Part shown: positions 24,443 through 36,930 of the stretch, one piece after another
Numbering within the stretch: the stretch's first letter is position 1
How the letters are laid out: each line of letters starts with the position of its first letter
Source: Straminergon stramineum
Taxonomy: Eukaryota; Streptophyta; Bryopsida; Hypnales; Calliergonaceae
NCBI GenBank assembly: GCA_963920665.1
Contig: OY987266.1
Span: 13,521,001 to 13,585,000 of the forward strand
Direction of reading: 5' to 3'
DNA length: 64,000 nucleotides
The notes under the pieces: model-generated
What the model saw: the letters and a program-made list of their open reading frames with translations, nothing else
The model's database searches: none
Told to the model about the DNA's origin: nothing
Made by a program: the position numbers and the translations under genes

Positions 24443-25903
24443 CTAATCATACTCTTCATTACAACTCTTGATCCAGCTCAAGGTGAGTTTATCATGAACA
24501 CCACCTGACATTGAGTTTTTCAAAATGGAATACCATCTGAAAAATGATGCCTTTTGATAAAGAGCAATGCCAAATTGCCCTCTATTGCCAAGAATTCTAG
24601 TACAATGCCACAGCTTAGATGCTTTACATAGTATAACATCACCAATGTGGGGGATTGTAAACAATTTGACCCCTGGTAGATGAAAATTTACCTCATTGTT
24701 GTGTTTGTCTTTTGTACCTATAAAAAAACACTAAATAAATCAAACATAGTTCAAAGAATAAGAATATGATACATAAAATGATAAAATATAAATTGAAAAA
24801 AATATACATACCGTCTAAGCCAAACCAAATAAAAAATCTATAAGACACATTGTCAACATTAGTGTAAATGTTGCAATGGTAATTTTGTGTAACACACATT
24901 GTAGTAAATGGGGTATTCCCAAGGGTAACGTTATCTTCTTCTCTAATGCCTTCTTCCTGCAAAATCTCTTCCAAATGTTTGAAGACCTTTGGAAACTGTA
25001 TCTTCAAATGGTCACTAATCATAGTGCATAAAACATCAACACGACTATAGCAACCATAAACATCATGCTTAAACCTCAAAAATTAACACACACCATATAA
25101 GTATAGAATATAGAATTTTAGAAAAATAAAGAATATAAAAACATAAAACATTTGAAAAAGTATGCTTCAATGTGAAAGTGAATGAAGTCAATGAACTAAT
25201 CTTCCAATCTCCCCATAAGCATATTGAAAACCAAACGTCACAATCTAAGAATCACGATCTGCCTTCTTCATTTCCCCACGTTTGGTAAGATTTCTATAGG
25301 CCTCTAGAAACATTGGATGCTTAGTCATCTCTATGAGGATGCTTTTGCTAAAACGTCCATTTACCAATAAAAAATGAAATCCACACCCTGAAGAGTCCAT
25401 ACATAGTGTTGGAGAGCTAACTTTGTCAAAACTATAGCACTCCTCCTCTAGCTCATATTCCTCAACCCAATAAACTTTGGGCCTCACCCTCTGGACCTTA
25501 TGTATGACATTAAGGTTTTCACCTCCAGAGTACCAAACTTTTGCATCCGAAGTCAAATTTGGATACTATTTGGTGGGGCCAATAGAATGGATGTTGTAAA
25601 GGTGAGCTTTTAGCTTCTTTACATTAGCTAGAATGCCATTCTTACTACACTATCTACACTCATAGTTTTTTCTACCAATGGTAGGAAAAATACCATGCTC
25701 TTCAAAAAAAAGAGTGTATAGATGGAGCTTCTCTAAACGTCTATGTATTTTCCCAGTATAGTGTTCATTCAGAGATTCCTCTGAATTTGATATTAGGCAC
25801 TTATTGAACATGCAGCTATATTTGTTTGGATTATCTTCACCGGCCTCTCTACGCTCTCGTGCTTTATTTTTTTTTATGCATTGGACCTAGGCTTCTTCCC
25901 CAT
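24443..25903 (-). pseudogene. Broken zinc-finger plus 2OG/Fe(II) oxygenase-like gene (TET/JBP-like), transposon-associated
   Basis: A start ATG (25903) begins MGKKPRSNA and is followed by a frameshift in an A run. The frame then gives two zinc-finger-like units: C-x4-C..H-x5-H in CMFNKC...HYTGKIH, and C-x2-C..H-x4-H in CRxCSKNG...HLYNIH. Next come conserved-looking segments around LEEECYSFD and EMTKHPMFLEAYRNLTKRG. An intron follows near 25245-25080, then an exon with YGCYSRVDVLCTMISD and NYHCNIYTNVDNVSYRFFIW. An intact GTATGT..TATAG intron (about 24823-24722) leads to an exon with FHLPGVKLFTIPHIGDVILC, LWHCTRI and GNRGQFGIALYQK, ending at TAG 24443-24445. The last part follows the 2OG oxygenase pattern: distal His in LWHC, Arg about 9 residues later, aliphatic strand. 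The proximal HxD position appears as YTN, and there are in-frame TAG codons at 25654-25656 and 25566-25568. It is therefore probably inactive. The TET/JBP label is from motif memory, not a search. Confidence 0.55.
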
Positions 25904-28900
25904 TCTATATAACAATATGAGACACTAGATTAAAATACTGTTACAACAAAAATGAATGAGAAAAAAGATTCAAAGCTCACTATAGGTGTGAGAGAGAAGG
26001 CTCAAATTTTAAAAGTATGGGAAAAGGTGATGCATCAAAGCATCTTGTGATGCTCCTAGCTAAGTAGAAACACCACACAACTGACACGCCAGCCTCTTCC
26101 CATACTTGGACAACAACATCATGCAAAGAGAGCCTCAAAGCATCTTGTGGCGCTGCAAGACTAAGTTGCAATACGACACAGCCAAGCCCTCTAGGAATGT
26201 GCAACTATTGTCCTCAAAGAGCAAAGTGTATGTAATAAAAATTCCAATATTTGAACTGAATCATTCCATTACAATCCTTTCAACAAATAGATCCAAACAA
26301 TTGTAAGTCATTAATTCTAGCCAAAACATACCTTGATATCTTGCTATAGCAAATTGAAAAAAGGTCTTCAAATTTGATAAGTCCTTAATTTTGGCATGGA
26401 GTCTGCCTTTCCTTTATGCAAGTCTGTTCATCATGCTATAGCCACGTCATCATATATCTTTGAACTTTCAATTACCAACGTTACCCTTTTTGCAATTCCC
26501 CTTAGGGTAGCATGAAAAGCAGACTTGTGCAAGTTTTGACAATCGCATTATAATATGTTATAATTTTGCCCTCTACACTATAGTGGGCTATTTCCTTTTC
26601 TATAGTACAGCAGTTGCCATCCCTCCTACTGTTCACAATTGTTGTGCAATAGACTTTCTTGTTGCAAGTCTATAGCTGTGGAAGACATATGAGAAAACCT
26701 AAAAACTACAAATGGAACACAAATAGTTAACTTATTCTATTGCATAGATTTGGGATTCTATACTTTTTCACTTGCATAGAGGATGCAATACATATGACTA
26801 GAGAAACAAAGTCATCTCTAGTGTGCAACCCTACTATGAGCTAAGAAATGAGCAACAACAATCAACTAGATTTTATCTAAGTAGTGTCGTATTACGAACT
26901 AGGCACTCATGAAAGACAAGTCGGGGATCACATTGGAACCAAAAATTCTCTTCTTAGTTGTTTGTCGCAGATGCCATCTACAAACTTCAAATATAGGAAA
27001 ATAAGCACATTGATCTTCATGAGGAAGGTGGCACTCACACAGCTTTTCCCCTAGCAGCTTGTGGTTAAGGTGCTGGTACAACATAGCACAGAGAAATTAA
27101 AGCTCTAGGAAATAGCTCACACTATGTCAAGCAGAGGGTTCAAGAAACACTACACAACTTCCCAAATTTGGGGTACTACATACAAACTACATGATGTGGT
27201 AACAATAGTACATCAAGGGGGGTGTTTCTACATACTACCAATAAAACTAGTCACGATATTCATGCCGAGTCTACACACAAGGGAATAATGTCATAACTCA
27301 ATTGAGAGAGTGATACATCCTTGCAAGATTTTACCAACCTCAACATATTTACACCCTCGCCAGAAATATAATCTGGGTGCAACTTCTTCAGCATATAATG
27401 TACAAAGACAGAGATTGACTCCTGATCCTCTTGACCACCATTAGCACCTCTACGTTTAGGAGTCAAGGGTTGAGGCTCTCCGAACTTGTGAGTATTTCCG
27501 ATAAAAAATGGAAGCTAGACACTCACATTGTTCGAAATACAATCCTCTAGATGACCATGCTGACGATTTTGCATGTACTCTGTACTACCTCGAAGCTCTT
27601 TTCTCTCTTGTCAATGTACTCCCCTACAATGTTTAGGTTTCCCAACATTGAAAAAAAGCCCATGCATTCAGTCTACTTGAAGCCAAAACAAAGCACATGA
27701 ATGAAGGTCATATAAATGATTGCATACTTGGAAACCGAATGTTGGGCAAAATAGAAAACTAACCATTGCATTGACCCTAATTTCTCAACTTGTGCACCAT
27801 AAGCTTGTGGCAAAATTTCGGATGCACCACTTTAGGATCTGCAATCACAAGAGAAGAATAGGGTGATTGCATGATAAATTATGGGAGCTATAGTAGTCCC
27901 GATGAGCTAGGTCAACAACGAAGGAGGGATTAGGGTTTTAGCTCAAGCAGTTGTCACATTTCTAACATATTAAAAATTAAGGCATGTGCACTTGTATTTG
28001 TGAGATGTGGATGGCACTGTAGCTAAGGAAGTGGCCATTACTGCCACTGACATTGGGACTTACTGTCGCGACTAGTAGGATCACATATGGCATTTTCTAC
28101 TATTCCAACTCCTACAATGGCCGGGATGCTTGACTATTGGATTCGCATAGCACTGTTCACAACGCAAGAAAAGTGCCTTCTCCTACAGTTAGTGGCCAAA
28201 TTGCCACTGTTCACAATTTGCTATTCCCCATAGTGACCATTCTGTTGTTTAAGGGTTAAAGAACACAAAATGTGGAAGGGTGTGGAAGGACACATTACAA
28301 AAATCCATCCAACAACAATAGCATTGTCGAATATTATTGATTGACAATCCACTAACAATGAGAGACCAATATAAGAACTTGTACCACTATAAAGCGACAA
28401 GATCAAAGACGTCCGTGAAATGTCCCTTTATATTCGACAAAAATTCCATGATTTGAACAACAAACTTATTAGTTTTCCACCATCACTAAAATGCCTAACT
28501 ATCTCCTCTCAAGTAAAATAGACGCTATGATCAAGAGGTGATCAGATGGGTCAACAATAGAAAATGGTCCATGTAAAATTCTCAACAAGTGCAGGCACTT
28601 GCACTCATGCCAAACTACTAATCAAACAAAATGACATTAGTAGACATACCTCCTATTCATGCTCAACAAGCATGTCCATCAACCGAGCAATACCTTCAAG
28701 GATACACAACACCAAATCCTACATCCTTTGCCACATTCCACCTCATCAACAATCCATGTACCATATTGAACCCACTGCTAAACACACTAATCTAGCACTC
28801 CGTTTATGTGAAATAGACCTAAGTGTTCTTTAGAAATCAATTGTAGGGCTCTATTTGCAATTTATAAACAACCATTGTAAAAGGAATGGACATGAGAAAC

Positions 28901-30597
28901 AAAAGCAAAGAGCAATAATTCAAGGTCCAATTGTAAAGCCCTAATTAAGAAAGTTCAAAGAATGAGAGTGTGATCGCATCAATTGAAAGGTGCACTCAAA
29001 CCTACAATACACTTAAACACAAATGAAGCAGTGTCAAACAAAAGTGGAGTTGTCAAAAGGTCAACCATGAGCTCAAGGAACCCTAAAAAACAAAAGCTCT
29101 CCATTAGGGCGGGAAGGAAACTCAACAGTGCCCATCCCAATGAAAGTCCATATGCCGGGAAGTAAGTAACTCTACATTCTTCTCCAACAAAACTCAACTC
29201 ATCATCACTTACTACCCTCACCATTTAGAATCAAAGGCATCCAATGATTTTTGTAGGCATTTATATATACAACCCTCAAAAAATATTTATTATTATTAGA
29301 AAAAATATTTTTCGCAACTTCGTTACATTTGAATTTTCCCAAAAAGTACTTCAAAATACTCTCACTATAGCAAGGTAACCATCAATCTTCGACAACATTT
29401 ATTTATTAAGACACAATTACAACAAGATTCCTTAGTTAATAAGTTCAAGTGCATTGTCCAAATATTTGAGAATAAGTATCACCCCTAATTGTAAATTCAA
29501 TGTAGTGAAATTTCAAAATGTAGGCTTTGATGGGCCTTTCCAAAAGAGAAGTTTTGTCTTTAAAAATTTGAAAGAAAAAGCCGAGCATGTGTGCGAGTTT
29601 GTGAATTCTAGTCAACATGTTGCAAATTAATTTGTGAAAAATATGTAAAGGGTTTCATCCAAAAAGCCTTTATATTTATATTTTTAAAAACTATATAGTA
29701 TGGGGTGTTCCTAAATTAATTGAAAGATGAAACTAATTCACTAAAAGCTTTTGGAAGAATTTGGTCTTGGTCAATTTTCCTTTGGTTTGAATCATCTAGT
29801 CAAGAATGAGTATCATTCATTTTCATTAGTATTCTTTATTTTGTAAATTGGGAGTAAGAATCAATTGTACATGTGTGTTTTTTGAGTAAAAGGCAATTGG
29901 ATGTGAATAGTATGTCATAAAACAAATTGAGAGTAAACTAGAATTTTGTAGAAGGCGACAAATTGAGAGAAAATGAAACCTTTATAAGAGCATTAAGGGG
30001 AATGGTATATGTTTATGGATTATTTTTAAAGAGAGACGGAGGGAGGGAGTATTTTAGTTTCATTACTTTTGTCTATTTGAATTTCTCGACTTGGATAGCT
30101 GAAGGACGTTTCCATTGCCCTAAAAGTCTTTGTATGTGCCACTCTACCTTCTACATTTTGGAATGAGTGGCACCTTCATGTCATTGTACAAAGTTAGTGG
30201 AATTGATGTGTTAAGTTAGGATTGTGTAGATATCTTGTGTTGTTTTAGTTGTTGGGCAATTTTGTTTGTAAAGGTTTTAGGTTGTGTCCATTACAATTTT
30301 GAGATTTTAGGGTATATTTTCTTTGAAGACCTTCATTCTAAACCCTTGCTATGGAGAAGGGTCTATTTCATGAGTGATGCATTCGTATTGTTGCTATAGT
30401 AGAATTTGAGGGTCTAGAATAAGTTTAATAGGTTTCATATTGGCAATGTAAAACAAACAAACAAGGGTTTTACCAAGTTCAATGTAAGATAGCTATCATC
30501 ATATTCTAAATGCAGGTAACTTACTTATTAAAACTTGCACAAAGTTGGAGTGTTGTAACCATTAGAAAATTGTTGGGGTTCAAGAATTTTAGTAAAT
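25904..30597. other. AT-rich stretch with unrecognised ORF scraps
   Basis: This stretch lies between the oxygenase-like gene (- strand) and the transposase (+ strand), so it would be the divergent upstream region of both. Open frames at 26899-27084 (-), 27260-27466 (-), 28564-28833 (+) and 28979-29224 (-) have no domains I recognise and no convincing splice continuity. They may be remnants of further transposon genes. Confidence 0.4.
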
Positions 30598-33500
30598 ATG
30601 GATAAAACATTGGGTTGTACAAGATGTGGCCTTATTAGGTTTTCAACGATGGTTGGCCTATTTAGTCACCAAAGGTCTCGGTGTCAAGGGAGGCAGATAG
30701 TTGCTAATTTGTCTAGTTCTAGACCTCTAATTGCAAGTGCAGTTGGTGAAGCTCATGTGGTTCAAATTCTTGAGGTTTATGATGAGACACATAGTAGAAA
30801 TGACATTCCAATACAATTGCATGAAGGATACCAAATGGGAGGCTCTTCCTTTAACCCTAATATGTCTAGATCTCTAAGTATGCCAACTATGGAAGACAAT
30901 GGTATACCTTTACAGCCATTTGATTCTAATTTTCATCTTATAAGCTTTATCCACAATTGTAAGAAGAAGGAGGGTCTATCTGGACAAGATATCAAAGCAT
31001 TACTTGATTTACTTTCTGATGATTGATTTGATCTCAAAGTTGTAACAATTCAAAGCTTAGATGACATTGAAAAGTACGAAGACAAGGAGTTATATCCTAT
31101 TGCAGATGTAAGTAAGCATGCTAACAATTTTGTTTTCAATTTCACTATTTCAATGTTTTGATTATTGCTAAAGGATTGTTGTGCTTTTTAAACTTATTGA
31201 GTGGAATGTGAATTTCTCACAAACAATGTGGCAGAGTTGGACAAAATATACATTTCCAGAGGTTGACAATGGTGATGCCAATTTGTACTTCAAAAACCCC
31301 ATTCGTGTTTTGACATCTTTATTCTTAGCTGCTCAGAATGCTAGAGATTTCAAACTAAAGGCAACCACTAACCGATCAGGTATTGGGGAACAAATTTATA
31401 AAACACCCGATACTAGATCTTGGTGGCATCAAATGCAAGATTTCATCAATTTACAATGCACGGGAGTTGTGATTTCGCCATTGATTTTCTATTCTAATCA
31501 GACTTGTTTATCAAATAATACAATAATCTCTGGATATCCTTTGGTGATGACAATTGGAAATATCTCCCTTGAAAATAGAAGAGAAGCTACTAGACATGAG
31601 TCGCTTGCTATACTCCCTACCTTTCAAGGATCAAGTAATTAATTAATGGTCAATATGTTAACCCCTAAAGGACCAAGGTGTGTTTTTTGGCAACATAACT
31701 TTTTTGGGCAGGTACGTGTGACTAGAGATTTCCATGTTTTTGGCCCAAACTTTAATAGAAGGTGTGGATGAGGAATATCTTTGATGTGCACTAAATTTTA
31801 GGGCATTTGGAAATATGAGTCAAAAGTTATAGCCTAATATGTAGTTTGTTTCTCAACTCGGGCAATCTGGGCAGATCTGAAAAAATCATTTTTTTCAAAA
31901 ATAAAAATTTAAAATTGGTTTTCTAGATTTGTATATGCATAGAAAGCTTTGAATCATTCCATTTTGATCAATGAGTCAAAAGTTATGAGATGTTTTAGTT
32001 TGCGGGCAAGTATGGATTCTCTACTCTAAAATAAACTTTGAAGACCGTTACTTAACTCAATTTTCAATATTTTTTGAAAAAAATAAAATCATTAGATGTA
32101 GATTGTTTATTACAAAATTCCAACCATTGGGATTGGTATTTTTCAATTTCATTAATAAATTGTTAACAATTTAGTATTTTGAATCATTCTCTAAATCTTT
32201 CTACTTACTATTTTTTTCCTATATGTTGCACAATTCCAAATGATCTGAAAATTTTCAAGCATGTAGCCAACTTGCCTTGAAGAATGGATCCAAAGAAGCA
32301 CCACCATTTTGGACATTTTTTCATACAAATGTGACCTTGTGAAGTGCAGCTGCCCGTTTTTTCACAGGGCTCAAAAAATGATTTTTGTCACTTCAAATGC
32401 TAATATCTTGCAATCTACACGGTGGAATTTTCTGAAATTTTTTCCACACCTTCTCAATCTAGTTTACTACGAGATCCTACGGTTACATGTGTCCAAAAAC
32501 TATATTTTTCAAAAATTTGGTACTTGTATTAGAAATGGCAGTTTTTGAAGGGTTTTGGTGATAATGTAGTCAAGGAACTTTAGGGGTTAATATGCTCAAA
32601 ATATTTTAAATAATGCACTATTTGAAGTGCCTTGATATAATTTGTATTTCATTATCTATTGTTAATTTTTTGAAATTTATGTATTCATGAATATATTAAT
32701 GATGTATCCAGATTTGTCATCCACCAAGAAGATGGAGTATCTACACCAAGGTCTTGAAATGATTTTCAACTCTTTGAAAGAAGCAAGCTTTGCAGGTCTT
32801 CCTTAACTTGATCCCAAAGGAGAGCCACAAATAGTCTACCCTCTACTATTTGCGTATATATGTGATCATCTAGAGTCGTGTAAGGTAACTACCACATATG
32901 ATACCAACCAATGCCAATCCCCTTGTAGTAGATGCATGTGTGGAAAATAAGATCTTAGTAATATGGGCATGCAACACCATGCCCACATCAAATCAAAGAT
33001 GGCAGAAATATATGGAGTCATAGAACGTATACACTCGAATGTAGCCACAGAGATTGGAAGAACTTGGTCTCTACATCCTATTCAAGTAAGTTCTTTGACC
33101 TTGCTCAAAACTGGACATGGATTTAGTTTGTATTTAAAACATGGATGTATATGGACTTGATAACTGAAAGTATAATTGCATTTGTATGTGAAGTGCACAC
33201 TCTAGGGCTTTAATGGTGGCAATACAAAACTTGGAAATCCTTATCTCGCAATACATGTTGATACCTTGCACCAAAGTGACCTTGGGATGTTTAAGATGAT
33301 TGTTGGCATCCTGTGTGAGATAGCTACTATTCATCCACGTCAATCCAAATTGAAGGAGTTGGATAGAAGACTCCTCTTTATTAAGAATAATTGTCGGTTT
33401 CCATCAATTTGAATTCCTGGCAATGAGCAAGGAGGTTATTTTGTTTCACATGCCAATTTTGCTAGATTCGAACATCGAGCTATTATGCAGGTAGAATTTT

Positions 33501-35072
33501 CAAACTAAAACTTTATTATTTTTTAGTAAGAACTTAGTTCAAGTTTTGAAATCATTAATGTCATGGCATTGTTAAACATTGCAAGTCATTGTTCTATGCC
33601 TAGTTGGCTTGTTCGATGAAAACATAATATTGGCAATAGTGCTATTTCTAGAATGGTATGGTGTAGCATGTCGAAGCACTTTCCACACAAGTAGGAGCCT
33701 AAAGCATATGGATGAACCAATGTGTAGGTACATTGTCTACTATAGTTAGTTATTACATTCTAACTATTTTTGCATTTTCCATTTGAAGCATTATAATTGT
33801 TCTTCATTTTCATTTGGTAATGCATTGTATTAAAAGGTGAATGTTATTTTTTATTCAAGGCTGTAGAAGGTTTAAAAGGCTCTATGTTTCAATGGCAAAG
33901 GTTTGGATTTAATACTTCAAAGGTTCATATGATGAACCATTTCAGTTAATGTATTAAAAGATCTGGATTACCATGGGAGTATTCAACAAATATGTACAAG
34001 CAATTCCACATTGCTCTTATGAAAGAAGCATATCGGAGTAGCAATAAAAGAAATGCAATGCCTCAAATTGTGCAGCACTATCAAAGGTTGCAATCTTTGA
34101 GGAGAGTTGCAAAGCAAATGGAAGGACTAAAAAAGCAAAAAAAGAAGCCATTGACACAACATGAAAAAAGGTGTGAGTTCAAGATTTCAAATAAAAACAT
34201 AGTGATGTTGATGATATATTTTGAATTTTTATGAAAGTTTTGGAACTAAGCATGTATTTCATTATAGACAAATGTAATTAGTAGTTTCGCATTTTTCTTA
34301 ATAGCTTTGTTTGAATGTGGTATATGTAGGCTTTGAAGATAGGTCAAAATGTTATGTCCCCCATCTACTTGAATCTTCATTGCATTTGGTTGTATGGAAC
34401 AAGAGATGAGTTTGGCCAACCACCAGGGGCTATAGTTGGAGACCTTTGTATAGGAAGACAATATGAAGTAGCTCGAGTTTCTATTGCAATCAAGAAATTG
34501 TTAGTGGATCAACCTGAAATTCCCCAAGAGTTTCTTCAAGCTCTACGAATTTACGAATTACAATTAAATGTCACTTTATCATAAGTTCTTGGTTTGTCTC
34601 GATGTTTAGCAATTCCTCTTGGAGCTAGAGCTAGATATGGAGATTGGCCTATGTATGCTCGAGCAACAAGTAATTTTCACAACAATCCATACTTTAGCAA
34701 CGTAGCATTTGAAGTAGAAGAAGATGGCATTCAACAAATCTACTATGGGCAAGTACAACTTTTGTTTTAGGCAAGTAGCCAATCAAATATTGGTGGTGAA
34801 AAAATTCGAAGACAAATGGTCTTTCTAAAGTTATACACCGAAATTCCCAATGATGATTGGAGTGCATTGACAAAATGCAAATGTTTACGATGGAGTACGT
34901 AGTCTACTTTGAAAGATGTTCAAAACAATGTGCAAAGGAACTCCTGAGTGCAATCGAGAGCACGTTATATTGTAACAAATATCCAAACTATTTTGAAGGT
35001 GGTACACATCATTCCACATTTTGTTACACTGGGTTGCTGGGACGCTTCTTCATCAATTGTTGGAAGTTCTAG
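30598..35072 (+). pseudogene. Plavaka-type transposase (CACTA-related), broken and interrupted
   Basis: The N-terminal exon 30598-31107 starts with a C2HC finger (Cys7, Cys10, His24, Cys29). It has a TGA at 31024 and ends at GTAAGT. The next segment, 31173-31642, has WQSWTKYTFPEVDNG, RSWWHQMQDFINLQ, VVISPLIFYSNQTCLS and PLVMTIGNISLENRR, the family's conserved block. A TTAA element then interrupts it (31658-32590). Later pieces continue in order: 32711-32935 (EASFAGLP-stop, IVYPLLFAYICDHLESCK, Cys cluster CQSPCSRCMC), 33205-33490 (VDTLHQSDLGMFK, a stop in FPSI-stop-IPGNEQGG), 33880-34230 (GLPWEYSTNMYKQFHIALMK, EAYRSSNKRNAMPQIVQHYQ) and 34330-35072 (PQEFLQALRIYELQL, NPYFSNVAFEVEEDG). Order and motifs match Plavaka transposases, best known from fungi. 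Several stops make it non-functional as it stands. Confidence 0.75.
31658..32590. mobile_element. TTAA-flanked non-autonomous element, copy B, inserted in the transposase gene
   Basis: Both edges are intact: TTAACCCCTAAAGGACC at 31658-31674, and the inverse AAGGAACTTTAGGGGTTAA ending at 32590. The TTAA on each side is the likely duplicated target. It splits the Plavaka-type coding sequence between its PLVMTIGNIS block and its EASFAGLP block, so it landed after the transposase. The interior shares landmarks (AATATCTTGCAATCTAC, GTTAACAATTTAG) with copy A. No open frame for a transposase is present. Confidence 0.75.
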
Positions 35073-35354
35073 GTAGTACTACTTATATGGGAAATCCTAG
35101 ACATTAGATTATAAAGTATTATATTTTGTTGTACATGGACAATTCTCATTGTTGTTAGTAATCAATTTAGGCCTATTTATTGTTCCCCTCAATAATGTAT
35201 GCAAGTAATCCTCTTATAAAGATGTGGTAGACAATTGATTAAGAATTGTTAAGCAATGTGTAATATCGATATTGCTAACCCTCTCAAACAACTATATTGT
35301 ACTTTATTTATGCATGTTTATGATATTTTCTGCATTCATCATATAAAATGAATA
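35073..35354. other. Short AT-rich stretch downstream of the transposase
   Basis: No gene is visible. It includes the palindrome AATATCGATATT near 35261 and runs into the hairpin that starts at 35355. Confidence 0.4.
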
Positions 35355-35443
35355 TTGACACATGAATATTACACATTGTAAAGACGATCTTCACTTTGTG
35401 TATTATTTTCATAGAATATTAATGTGTTATATTCATGTGTCAA
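35355..35443. repeat. Hairpin with 23-bp arms
   Basis: TTGACACATGAATATTACAC at 35355 is the inverse, with one or two mismatches, of the sequence ending at 35443 (GTTATATTCATGTGTCAA). The loop is about 43 bases. It may be a small MITE or part of the terminal structure of the larger transposon. Confidence 0.55.
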
Positions 35444-35995
35444 GATGGCAATATCAATTATCAATTTTAAAAGTATATGCAAAAAAAGAACAAAAAATTT
35501 GTATCATGAGAGCTTGCATTACTTCTATAATCTCATTGAAATGTCATGTGCATGCATTTCAAGTACCATATGACAACTTTGGCATTGATGCAAATGCTAG
35601 GGAAAATTTACCTACTTATACACTATATTTGTGTTAGGATAATGAAGCAAATTGCTATTGTAGTATCATATCTCCATCTACCAATAGGTATGCTAATTAG
35701 TATCCAAACTTCATTCACCTAAATTCTACATACTATATAATTACAATGTGATACAAACTATTTACTAAGTCTATGTACTAGAAATTGTTAATTTTAGATG
35801 CTCTTTTAATAAGTAGACATCAATTTGTGGGATTGTTCTTATTGTTAACTCAAATCCATCTTTACTCATTGAGTTTCAAGCACTAGGACACAAAAGATGA
35901 TACAAGCCTATGAAGAAAAACGCTATAGGAAGCACTGCTAGCAAATTGATGGCTAGTAGCAACTATTAGCAAATTATCTCTCAAAGTACTACAAT

Positions 35996-36930
35996 TTGCA
36001 CCAATATGACATTTATTAAAAATATTTAAGAAAAATGATGGTGCCAAAATGACAACTAAATCAAATGGCTTTGAAGTCTAGAAATGAGCCCAAAAATATG
36101 TGAGCATCAAATTTGTGTGAAAATGACAATGAAATATTGTTACATATTGTTACATACTATGTCTTCTAAAGTGGCATTGAAATTGTGCATATGGAAATTG
36201 TAGTGCAACTGCACTAAAATGGCATTGAAGGAGGGGATGTCAAACATGTGCCCACATAAAGTTAAAATATTATTGTCATGATGCAAAAATGGCATGACAT
36301 TTGCCTAAAATGAATATAAAATCCTTTCACATTACAAAGGTGTCAAAAAGGCATTCAAATAGCATTAGCTAAATTGGCTTGAACATTGCATTGAAAATAT
36401 GCATGTCAACAATGCTCTAATAAAACAACACAATGGGGTGCAAATCATAAAGGAATGGTGCATATATAGAGTTGCATTAAAGTAGCATGAAATTGACATT
36501 AAAAAAATACATTGTAAATTGACATGAAAGTAATAGTCAAATAGTTCAATCACTATGGTATGGAAATGGTAAAAAAATTGCACTGAAGTGTTATATATAT
36601 GACATTGCATTATTCCATGCCATATTATTGCTAAAATAATATTAGAATAGTTAACGTGAAATTGGCATCAAAATAACACAAAAATAATTAATGTCCGATT
36701 TGGCATCATTTTGACCCTCAAACTAATGCCAAGTTGACATTGAATTAATATACACCAAAATGACTTTAAAATGGCTCCACAATGATGTGAGGATGACAAT
36801 GTTGACTCTGCATTGAAATAATATTAAAAAAATTTAGTGCAACCTCAGTATCAAAGTAAATCCCCAAATGGCATTGATTTGGACTCTATAATAGATTGTT
36901 GTCAAAAAGGCATCCAAATATTCTTGCCCA
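35996..36930. repeat. Block of short repeats around AAAATGGCATTGAA (right flank of the transposon region)
   Basis: The words GTGCCAAAATGACAAC (36031), AAAGTGGCATTGAAATTG (about 36170), CTAAAATGGCATTGAAGG (about 36214), GATGCAAAAATGGCATGACA (about 36280), GTCAAAAAGGCATTCAAAT (about 36341), AAATTGGCATCAAAATAAC (about 36659) and CAAATGGCATTGATTTGG (about 36866) recur at short spacing. The core AAAATGGCAT is shared with the block at 17130-17770. The two blocks bracket all the transposon gene remnants, as subterminal repeats would. Confidence 0.6.

Noticed and set aside
26899..27466. - strand frames of about 60-68 residues as exons of the oxygenase-like gene
   Set aside because: They lie upstream of its start ATG, have no recognisable motif and no clear splice link.
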